From Glossina fuscipes (taxonomy: Eukaryota; Arthropoda; Insecta; Diptera; Glossinidae), in contig NW_023998426.1 of the NCBI RefSeq assembly GCF_014805625.2, forward strand, positions 2,924,410 to 2,988,409: 64,000 nucleotides of DNA, read 5' to 3'. A model generated the notes under the pieces. The model saw nothing but the letters and a program-made list of their open reading frames with translations. It was not told the DNA's origin and made no database searches. Each line of letters starts with the position of its first letter. Positions within the stretch are counted from its first letter, which is position 1. Positions 39,201-51,400 of the stretch are shown piece by piece. The translations under genes and the position numbers were made by a program.

Positions 39201-42200
39201 TAAAAATCATGTATATACGTACGCATATATCTAAAAAACGTTCATGTAGGAGGGCATGTTACGTTATGTTATGTTATTGTATTACTTCGCGGTTGAAACG
39301 GAAATACTAACAACAAATAGCGTTGTTTTGTCGGCGTACTAAGGTAAGACAAAAAAAAAAAAAATGCTGTTGTGTTTCTTTTCTTTTTTTCACGAATTGT
39401 CTTTCAGGCTGCCACTAACATCTTTATGAAGAATTGTATTATAAATCATATCTCTTCTTTTTTTTTTTTTTTTTCCATAATAAATGCTTGCAACATCACA
39501 TTTTGAATTACTAGATTTTTTCTTAAGTACAGAGATGCTCTGATATATTTATTATTATACGGAAAGATGGAAAACATATGCAGGCGTCTCTTGCTTCACG
39601 CAGTACTTGTAAAGCATGGTTTCGATTGAAATTATTTCAAAGTATCTTACGGTCTACACGGTCTCGATACAACACGATTAAAGTTTTGATACAACACGGT
39701 ACACACTTTTTTTGATTTATGTTATACCTAAGCCTAAGCTAAGTCCTTCGCTACGATGCTTTACCTGGTTTTCTTATAACACAGTTTGCATAGAGCGCTG
39801 TACATATGAGCAGCGCTAAGAGAGGGAGACCTGTTATAGACAAAGTAGTTCTTAGGATATGCAGAATCAATGCGGAGCCTTGTCTAACGGTAAATTTGCC
39901 GCAACTTTTAGATCCTTTTTTCAATGTAATAAATGAATTTTAGAAATTTTAGGATTTCATAGAATAGTTAAAGATTGAAGTTTGTTATCAATGTGCCTAA
40001 ATCAGAAATTGATTGCTTAAGCAAAACAATCACAATATATATAACTGAAGGAATAAGAGAGCCATACACAGCCGAGAAGTTAAGAAGAGCGACTATCTAG
40101 TCGGTGTATCCAGGTTAAATCGTTAGTGCGATAGATTATGCTTTTATTACGATTGGTATGTGCTCGTAGCTATAGTGAGCGCTTTGTCGGTAAGGCTTTA
40201 AAATTAATCCATCAAACACTGTCCTCCAAGACTATGGCCCGCAATCGCCTATCTTTCTCTTTCCCAATTATTTCTGGCCATCAGAAGTCGCTGTACTCAC
40301 GCCCACCTATGCATAGCGTTTGCCTTCCTAGAACCATCAATAACTGAAACTGTTATACAGTCAATTAACTCTCTCCAGTTCCATGTCGAATGCGGTTCGA
40401 TATCGTATCGCTTCCACCAAATCCTTTGTCCACCGAAACTCATCATTGTGTTATTTAAAATTATTAAACCACTTATAATGTCCAGTTATATTGAGTTTGT
40501 CCGAATGTATGTAACAGTAAAAAGGACTCTTCTTTTACCGATCGATTCACAATCATTTTCGGAATTCAAGTCAATTGCGATCTGTAGGTTGAAGATAAGA
40601 TGGACAGACATACAGACGAGTTTAGATCGATTCAAAAAATGATTCAAAATCGAACGGTATAACAGGAAGCGCGCCTATCTCATGTCTTCGTTTCACAAGT
40701 AAAGGTATAATAAACGCATTCCCTTTAAGTATATACACATTTTTTTTTCATATATGCATCTGTTTTTTAGTGTCCACTGACAATAAAATTTTACAATTTT
40801 TATTATTATTTTTGTATGCATGCAGAGCTTGTTTAATCTTGTCTTATTCGTGAGAATCACATATATACAACAACTTAACAACATGTGCATGCTTCCGCAC
40901 GAAGGCATTTACATATATTTTCTAAGGGGTAGTTCTAACCCATGGTATCCTTTCAATTTATATATTTACCGCTTCAGAAGTTAGAATGACAACTAAGTCG
41001 ATCAAGATATTGAAAGCAGAAATGAACAATTTCTTTGTTCACTTTGGGAGTCCGTAAGTCTTCATGCATATGTTTATAAGATGCAATCAACGGAGCTCCT
41101 GTGATTAATCTTACAGTTTGAGTTTAATAACGCTGAAGAATTTGAATGTTGAAGTTGCTCTCGGTAAGCTTGTATACCTTATGCCCAAGTGGGTTTTAAT
41201 AATTCCTTAGCATAACAGCAATTTGTATTTAAGACTTAACTTTGATTTTTGACTAATTAACCAATGCGTACGTTTTGTTTTTATTTTTGCAAGTGCTTTT
41301 TTGCCTTTGTGTGATTTGTTGAAATCGGTCTTCCATTCAGATGCAAACCCTGCTTTGATTAATGCTGCTCGATTCAAGGATCTGATCGCCGGAAAGAAAT
41401 GCTTCGCGCACATGCGTTGTCATTAAAGTTCTTTTGAACTCTCGTTAATAAAAAGATGGAAAATTTAAAATTAAATTCTTATTTCGACGAAAGAAATACA
41501 AACCTTGTAGCTTGATGCACATATACTTGCTTGGTGCAGGAGGAATAAAATAAAAATATTTGAAGAAATGATAATTCCACTGTTGTTGAAAATATCAGAC
41601 CATTTTCACAAAGAATATTTTCAGAGCTTATCTCCATGGTGAGTCTCTCCTTCTGAGTGTTGCACAAGTTGCACAAATGATGAAGGATATAACAATTAAA
41701 ATGCTGTGAAAGAGATCTGCTTATGAAGAAATAAGTTGATAAATAATAATGGACAGGATGATTTAGATGGCAACTACTTTTCTGATGTTACTCCATAAAG
41801 GTTAATTAACGAACTAAGTCATTAAATAACTTTTTCTCTCTAAAGGAAAGGAAATCTTTCTTATCACTGAAGTTAATCACACAAACAAGGCTTGAGGTTG
41901 TGTCCTTGGTTCTACACCAAATATTATATTTAATGAATTTTTAATAAGTGCTACATATTACAGTAAACAAAATGATTTTATTATAGTTCACCTTCTGTAT
42001 TAAATATGAGTAAATAACTTAATCATATACCGTACATGTATCGCAAACGTATGCGTAGATACATAGATATTGGATGAAATGCATGCATAGGTCGGTACGT
42101 AAGCCTCATTAACTGCTACTAATTTCCTGTCTTGCATATTCATTTGCAAATGATAAACATGCTTATGGTGATGATAGTAGTGATGATGATGATGATGATA

Positions 42201-42425
42201 TTGTTTTCGCCCAGAATTCTTTTATGATTTTTGTTTTTTTTGTTGTTTTTTTTTTTCTTTTTCTTATATTTAAATTATAAGCAAATATGCAAAAACTACA
42301 TGTACTCAGAAAAGCTTTTCTATATAGACAAGCAGTAGTAACAAAAATATTGAGAGAAACATGGAAATGAAGACAAAAGACTTAGACAACGAACCTGATA
42401 AAAGGATTCGTATTGTTTTGATAAA

Positions 42426-42456
<31 letters not shown>

Positions 42457-45400
42457 TCTTGCTCTCTCTCATTCTCGATTCGTTTCTCTTTGCATCTGTT
42501 TGTTTTTCTAACGGATGTTCTTCTTCTTGTTTTTTATTTATGCTAAGGTTATGTTTGTGTGTAGAATACTGATCATCGTTATAGGAAGATGTTGATGATG
42601 TTGTTGATAAAATATTGATGAAATATTTTTTCTTGTAAATTTTTTTTTTTTTCATTTTACTGAAAATACTGAAAAGCTTTTTAATGAATTTTTATAAAAT
42701 CATGGCAACAAACACTGCAAGAGTTCAGTTCTCTACGCGGTTGGGTCACGTATAAGAACAATATTTAGAGAGTGTTTAAAAAACGGATTAAAGCGATAAA
42801 AAAAAAATAAATAAAATGAATAAATTTTTATAGTTAAAAAGGATATCATTCGGTTGAATAAAATTTGAAATCTTGAAAATAACTAAATGAAATAACGTTC
42901 ATGAAAAATTTCAAGATAAAATTTAGCCACCATTGGATTTATTAATATAGTAATATATAAATAAAAGCTTTACTAAAAAATAATTTTATCGAGATATCAA
43001 AAATTATGCAAAAAATATTTTAATTACAATATTTAATTAAATTCATTTATAAATTCATGTTTTACGACGACGAACATTTTAATGTGAATTTGATTTATTT
43101 GACATTGATTTGTTTTCCATCTTTTTTTTTTTTGCATATTTTCACTGTTTTGTTTTTTGTTATATTAAAATTATTAAACAAAAAAAAAAACAAAAATAAT
43201 AAATAAATAAATGAGAAATTAGAATCAAAAATAATCGCATTTATTCATGTTCGAAATTGTATGATGACAATAAGATTAGTGCGCGTGCTTACGTAATTGT
43301 GAACATTGGTAATGGTTGATGAACGCGCAACCCAAAAAAGAAAAACAAAAAAAAAAAAAACAAAAAAAAAATGCATAGCATAATGTTTGAACGTTTTTCA
43401 TTCAATTTCTGAATCTTTTTATTTCATGCAATTTAAACGATATTTCTTTTTACACGCCTTCCTTCCTCACCCGCAAAATATTTTTGAATTTATTGTTAAA
43501 TCTCTGAAATAACTCTGTAACCAATGATTTTGTGTCAGTCAGTTAGTTAGTTAGTTATTCTATTTGCCCGAATGATAGTCGCTTTTAAAGTCTGACGCGG
43601 TTTGAGAATTTTATTTTTATTCATTCGGTCTATACATTATTTTTTCAATACATTTTTTTTTATTTATTTTTTTTTTATAATTCTAAAATTCATCTATCTG
43701 TGGAATTAGTAGCTTACAGTTAACGCTATAATGCGGTTGCTTTCAGAACAATTTATAATTATTTTCTATTGGTTGCATTCACTTGATGGAGATAATTGTC
43801 AAAAAGTAGATCAAAAGACATCCGCACACGACATTAGCAGCACAATTATTATTGTCGAGGATGCTAAAGGTAAGAGAGAAATCTTTCAATTTAAAAACCA
43901 AAAGTGAAAAACATAAAACATAAAACAAAGAGAAAATAGAAAAACAACAATCATCTTCAAGATAATCTTAACTACTTGCTCGGATCGCGTGCAACAATTA
44001 AAAGAACTGCATCTGTGCAAGTTTTCAAGAAGTGATGAAAGTTTAATGATTAAAACCATTTTCATTATTTTATTCATACATACGCTTAAATATCTTATAT
44101 AAATCAGTGAACTGTTGACGATGACATTATTCAGCGATTTAAGAACCCGCAGTGATGACATAGAATACTTGGGATTATCAATTCTTTCAGTTGCACTAGC
44201 GTGTAAGGCCCGGCCACTGGATACGACCCTTGGGAGAGTACTCGTGGTGATCGTGGTTACCCAAATTGCGGGGACATTATATAATTAGAGGTGCTTGGAA
44301 GGTTCGCCTTCTCCAGGGGAGGTAGTTTGGACCATACCCATTAGGTCCTCTCACCTTGGGATTATGTTACACGCTGCCGGGTGCTCGCAATCATCCATAA
44401 ATTACCCAATAGGTTAATAGGCTTCGTCTGCTTAAGCCATCAAGCCACACCTGTGCACGCTAAACGCCAAAGATATCCACTACCAATTAATGGGATCATT
44501 ATTGTCCTTACTACGTAGTTTGTTTAAAAATTTACATCACTTATGGTACCAGGGTCTATCAAGGTTGTGTGGATGCATATAATACTCAGAAGGATTTGAG
44601 GATCCACCTTTTATTACACCGATCAATTCACAATCATTTTCTGAATCATAGCCTCAATGGATTCAAGCACGTCCTTCTGTCCGTCTAATATAAACTTTCT
44701 ACTCGCCGTGAAAATGAAGCTAACCTGCTTAAGTCAACTGAAGGATGCATCTACACTACCTTGTAAACTGGGAAAACCTCTTCTACCCAAAGGGTACAAA
44801 AAATGTGTTTTTGCCAATTACTTACACACTACAGCAGATAAACATATATTAGTTTGAACGCAAATTCTCTACGTATGCCATATTATCTATAGAAAAATGG
44901 ACAAGTTGTCTGCCTATTCGTATCTCCATTTGTCCATCTGTCCGTCTACCGAGTTTTATAGTATTCTCCCTTTCCTAAAAATGAAGATACCGTGTACAAA
45001 TTTGCAAAAAAATGCAAAAATCACTCAAACCAATCAGAGGTCATGACCACAGCGCAATAAGAACCGAAACTGAAAACATCTGCACTTTGAGCGTATTTTG
45101 GCTTGGTTACTTATAAATTATAACAAATACGCGGTTGAAATTTCCAGTTTTGCATAGAAAAATCCCCATAACACTCGCCCAACCAACAGTGTGTAGTATC
45201 TGTGGTAAACATTTCCCTATTCGCAAGACTGAAAATGTCGTTTATAAATTTGCGAAAAAATTTGAAAGCGGCCTAAACTTTTCAAAGAACACACCTGCAA
45301 CGCTCAGGCGCCTATGCGACAAAAGCTTTTACTTTAAAAATGGAAAAATCAAACTGGCGCACTCCATATTATTGAGCATAAAAATTTAGTTCTTTTACAT

Positions 45401-48400
45401 TTTTTGCCTTTTTTAGGATAAGGCTGATGGGTACGGTCACGACGGGACATAATTTTCTTACTTATTTTGCAATTTTTGAGATATTTTAATGAAATATAAT
45501 GCGCAGGCATGTTTAGATCCAAGAACGAACAGTATTGAAAATGCTTTGGATAGGAGCCCTTTTTCGACGACTTCCCATATAACGACTTACTTTGAATGTA
45601 ATTTTCTTTCTTATTCGAGTTACGTAAAAAAATCTGATGGGCTTTTTTTTTCTTTTTTTATAAATTTTTTCTGCCCTTGATATTCAATCCGTGGGGTTTC
45701 CATACCTTTCATTCTTTATCCTAGAGCAACGAATAAGCAGAAAGCTCAAGAGATGAAAAATTTTTATATTTTTAATAAAATCTCTCAGTCGATGATTTCA
45801 GAGCAATAGATATAATTTCTGCTCTTTACACCCTACATATATATTGGACCTGATAAATATTAGCGTCGAGTTTCCTATACTATCATCATTTATTAATATC
45901 GCGAAAGAATTTTCAATAATTTTTAATATTTGTGAGACGTTGCTCCAGCTTTTCCACTATTTTGGGGATTTTTCATGGGCGCAAACTATTAACGTAAATC
46001 GGAAACCTGATGAAAAATCTAACTTAAAAAAACTTTTCACAAAATTTATCAAAAATAAATAAGCATAAGCCCGATGGGAATCAGATTGGGCCTAGGTGAT
46101 GTTTGCCAACCTGTAGGGTGCACCTTACGATTTATGTTAATGAAATTGCAAATGAAATTTATTGAAAATGAATTGGATCGGACCATTTTTCGGAACTTTT
46201 CACTACAGGAGCTCCGCTTAGAAAATGTTTTTGTATGAAAAAAATTTTCAATTTTTAAAATTTCGGCGAAAAATGTGACGCGTTTACATGGGATGAAACC
46301 ATACATGTTCAAAAAATAAAGGGAATTTTTATTTAAAAAACGCGCAACTTTCAATTATGAATCAAAATCAGTTATTATCAGTATGGAAAACTTTTTCTGC
46401 AAAAGTTTTTCCGATATAATCGCGAAATGTCAGTGAACTCCGTTTAATTCCGTTCCTCCGAAAGGTAACCATAAAGCGGTTTCCTTAGTCGCGGTAAACA
46501 AAAGCAGCCACTTGGAGTCATGTCAGGCGAATATAATACTTGCGACAGCACACTAATTTGACATTTATTGAAAAATTGACATACGAACATGTTTTGCCAT
46601 GATGCAAAAAAGCGGGAACTGTTTACATTATTTAAATACTTGATTATCAAAGGAAACATTTGGCAAAAAGAAAAAAAAAAAAAAACAGGAAACAATATTA
46701 AATATCAAGAGAGCTATGAATTAACGTTATTTAAAGATAGTTTAAGCCCTTCGACTGCAGTGACGTAACTTAAATATAACACAATAAAAATACGATACGA
46801 CCTTAAACTTAACAACCATAAAAAACGCAATCAAACATATTATGTTAGAGATTTATTATGGTTCACAAGCGAAACCTAAAAAGAAAATCATTTTCAAGTA
46901 CAAACATGTCTTGTCGATTTACAAGCGCCATAAATAAAAAGTGAAGAGTTGAACAATTGCAAGACAGCAGCATAACAAAAGTTAATTTTCATACAATTAA
47001 CAGCAAAACGTCAAGTGCCTCATAAACGATGTGAACGAAACGAGTTAATGTTTTTAAATCTTATCATTGGATGTGTATGTGTATTATGCCTACCACTGTG
47101 GATATATTAGATTTATTAATGGTTCGCAGCACAAAGAAATACGCGTAATAAGACTTACGGTTACACGTAACCAAAGTGAATCGCGGAATCGACGTAGCCT
47201 CATATATGTCCTTGTTCTTATATATATATATATATGTATATATATATAGGAAGGCATCTAACTTAAACTGTTTCTTGTCACTCTATCAAGCTAAGTTCAA
47301 AAATTCAATAAATTATCTTAAAAATCCGCTCAGGTTTACCATAAAAATAGTCAGTATATCACTATCATATATCAACACTTGTGATATAAGGATATATTAA
47401 ACTTGTGCGGATGTGTGCAGCGCCAAGAAGGACTTGAGGTAGACTCACCGTTTGACTCAGCATCCGTTCATGTTCTTCTGTCCGTCTTGCAATCTTGTGT
47501 TCAGCCTACAGGTGGCGATTGTTGAAATATTTTGATGAAGTTTGGTTCACCGACGTGCTTCGGCCCAAACACGAACGCTATTGAAAAGCTGAAAACCGAA
47601 CCCTTTTCGACTAAGTGTATTAGGCGAACTACTTTTTCAACTAAGTGTATTAGGCCAAGTGGCTTATGGAAGTTAATGGTGGGCCTTGGCTCACTACAAT
47701 GCTTTGATTTGCTTTTAATTTCTCTCAGAACTTTCCCAAAACTTTATTTAGAGCTTCGAATTTGGTCTTAAATTTTTATAGAAGTCTGCACCTCAAACTC
47801 AAACATAAATATTTGACTTTTATTTTTTGTTTGCAGCTTGTTTTCGACGTGTGCTTGCGGGTAAACGTATTGCACCGCATTGGGTACGACGGACCATAGC
47901 ATGCAGGAATGTTGAAGAGTGCATGCGCGAGTGCGGGCGCGAAAAACGCTTTACCTGCGAAGGCTTCAATTATCGTCTCGATCCTTCCGGATCAGGTCAG
48001 GGCGATTGCGAGCTAATTGAAATACCTTTGTCTCAAATCGATTTATATTCAAGCCCAAATCGTCGTGATACGAATCTGTTAAGACATCCTGATTATGATT
48101 ATTATGAGCGAGATCGAAATGCGCCGCCCAGTTGTCGTTATAGTCTATGTAAAGAATGCAAAACACCACAGCATTATAATCGGCCAGGAGATGGTTGGAG
48201 AAGTAAGCCGCATAGGGAAGAATATTATATATCTTCGTCAGGACCAAGTAGCGGTAGCGGTTTTTACAGCAAACCGATAAGCAGCACTTCACCAGAACAT
48301 TATCATACGTCTGGTCCATCGGGACCATCACCGCCTTCCTCAGTACATTCTTATGAACGTCATAGTAGCAGTATTGGTTCTTATGAGTTCTCTTCACATG

Positions 48401-51400
48401 GCTCGAATTATTATGATCACAGTTCTCCTAGCGGTTACGGCAGTAGTGGTAGTGGACCGAGTTCTATTCCTATCGAACCCGTCGATCGTTATGATCGTTA
48501 TCGTCCCGGACACAACTATCATCGTTGGGAGACAATACCGAGCAGCAGTGGCTACGATAATACGAAATATTCTACCAGCGGCAGTTATAGACCTCCATAT
48601 AGACCAGGATCGCAATATTCACCCTATCGGCCAGATACCTATCATCCTCGTCTTCATAACTATTTAGATTATGACCATTCAACAAGTTTGTCTTATAAAA
48701 AGACGGGAGGAAATAAATTCGTGCCTTACTCGATAGGAAGCAGTAATGAATGGGGCTCTTATGGCGGCAGCTACGGTGGCAGCGATAATAAGCAAAATTT
48801 GTATTGGGGTTTGGGCGACCATCAACGCGCAGATCGTCACAAATACTTAGGAGACTTTAACTATTTTAAACTTGGATTACCGCCAAGAAGGAGTGATACG
48901 TCGCATGAAACAAACTCCATATTAAGTTATCCCGGTTCAAGTTACGGTAGCTATGCTAGCAGTAAATATGATAATTATCATGATCGCCATGACTATAAAC
49001 ATCAGTGGACTCGTAGACCAGGGCCAGATGGTAAAGTTTTTGCAAAACAGCTTTCAAAAATCGAAAAATAAATGTTAAACTTCACTATTTTTAGAATGTT
49101 CCGCAAAGACATCGGAAGGTTTTCGTTTGCACAAAAAAGTTGTAAAACACATTTACTCGGTACCTACGCTAACCGAATGTGAACGCCTTTGTTCCGGCCA
49201 AGATACATTTGTATGTCACACTTACAGTTATCGATATTCACCGGCAAGTCGAGACAATTGTCTTTTATGCGATCGCCCCATTAATCGATTGGATTATTAT
49301 GTGGACATAGAACCGGATCGTGATTACGACATCTACTCTATGGCTGATGATGTGCAAGTATGTCGTCAATTGACACCGGGTGATAATAGTCGAGGTACAA
49401 GTAGCACTTCAGCTACAGCCTTACCTGATCCCAGAAATGCTCGTAAGTTGCTAAAGGAAATAATTTTTCTGCAGAATGATTAGCCACTACGCCTTGTTTC
49501 ACTTTAGAATGTTTTTTCCGTGCCATTGACTCTACAAGATTTTACAAGTCTATTGTTCGAGATTCTCTGACCGTTAGAACGGTGGGGGAATGTGAAATGG
49601 AATGCATAAAATCGATCAAATTCACATGTCGTGCCTTCGCTTATCGTTACGGTCATCAGAAGCATTCAGGTATCATAGACAATTGCCAACTTAGCGATTG
49701 GCCAGTAAGAGATATGGATAAGGAACGTCATCTTATATTAGATACCGCCTTCGATATATTTGAACGCGCCAGTTATGGTCATGGTTGTGAAATTCAACCG
49801 ATTGTCGATAATAAACACAATAAAAAATGTGAGAAGTCATGTTAAAAAAGCGTGATTTTTATTTTAATAAAGGGATTTATCACATTTTAGCGGTGTGCTA
49901 TTTGGGTTATGGATCACCTGCTAAACTGCTAACCGCAGCTATTAAAAAGGTCATAACCGTGCCTAGCGAATTAGAATGTAAACGAGAATGCACACGTTTT
50001 CGTGACACCACACCATTCAAATGCTACTCGTTCAGTTATGGGTAAACGAATTAATGCAAGAGTCGTTAAAATACATTACAAATATTTCATCTTCTGACAT
50101 CTTTTAAGATCACGCAAGAATACATTAAATTGTGAGATGTCCGATCTGGATCAAACGGAACTTAAATTGAATTTACATTACGCGTCTACAGGCGATAGAG
50201 ATTTTTGGCTATTTGCTTGGAATCCTTTTGATTATACATGTCGGGACAAGGTCACCACCGTGGGCGGGGCTGGAGGACGAGTGAACAACAATCGTCGTAT
50301 GGATATTTTTAAAGAGACGGGTATGCAACGTCTGTATACTGATTAATTTATACCTACCATCGGGAAGTTACGGCATACATTCATTTTGCCAAAATGCTTG
50401 CAGCATCTAAAATGAAGTTTCCATTAGTAGAGTGTATACATTCTTCGCCAGTATGAGATTTTGAGTCGATGTAAGCGTATCCATCTTTCCTGGCCTGTGG
50501 TACAACATAGAAAAACAAAAAAATTCGTTTATACTTCTCACCCATAAACTACAGCAGATAAGCCCATGAAAAGTCTCACGTATATTCTAAAAGCGATCCT
50601 ACAGAATTTATATAAAAATGGAAAAAATAGGGCAAACTTCTTCAATCTTATTAAGTATCGAAACTTCATATTCTCTTATACCCTACACCACTTGTGACAC
50701 GAGAATGAATCCGTTTGTCCATTCTGTGTTCAACCTACAGATCGAAATTTTTGAGATATTTTATTAAAATTTAATACACCGACATGTTTTGGCCCCGAGG
50801 GTAGACTGTATTGAAAATAGTGTCGATCGAACCACTTCTTCGACTATATTTTGAAAATCATTATATGAATGCAATTGCATTAAGCGAAGTTGTGTTGGGT
50901 ATTTAATGCTGGACCGTATTCCACTACAGTATTTTTATTTGTGTAAAGACAAAGAAGATGAAGAATGTGAAAGCTTAAGCCATTAGAGAATCGATTTTTT
51001 TTCCCAATTTTTTACATGTATAAACGATTTCAGGTGATTTATCTTGGCGCCATTATTCGGTATCAGGCAAAGCCTGTCGTCGTAGTAGTCCCTGTGAAAA
51101 GAATCTAATAACCAGCTTTTATTCTTGTGAAATTGATGGCGGTGAGATTGGTTCTTGGGATTATTGTTGCAAGAGCGATCATCCCTGCGGCTATTCTCAG
51201 GGCTTTGACTACCCTTGGTAAGTATGGCGATTAAAGCTCAGGCAATTTTTTATTATCGTTGTCGTTACTTAGGTGCTTTGTTGGCGATGAACCGGATCAA
51301 TGGCGTAAATGTAGTGATCGCTATTATCCTGGTAATCATACCAGCACATTAACTCATTCCGGTTACACGATCAAGCCCTCAACGCATAAACGTAAGCCTA

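Larger units (their letters stand above)
36345..43730 (+). other. long intron of the PAN gene, first part
   Basis: No supported exon. It holds a diverged repeat A tail near 37130-37210, SINE and repeat copies at 40090-40670, and a (CT)n at 42431-42456. There is also a (GAT)n near 42168-42200 and A/T-rich tracts between 42640 and 43690. If the short-form exon at 43731 is a true transcription start, its promoter lies at the end of this stretch. Confidence 0.5.
43870..47836 (+). other. intron before PAN2, filled with repeats
   Basis: No supported exon. It contains the unexplained GC-richer segment 44190-44470, a composite repeat 44560-45640, a mariner relic 46444-46560, a (TA)n at 47219-47248 and a repeat A copy at 47400-47720. 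The acceptor at its end is 'gtttgcag'. Confidence 0.6.

Noticed and set aside
47966..48397. 143-aa minus-strand frame
   Set aside because: It is the antisense shadow of the PAN2 and linker exon.
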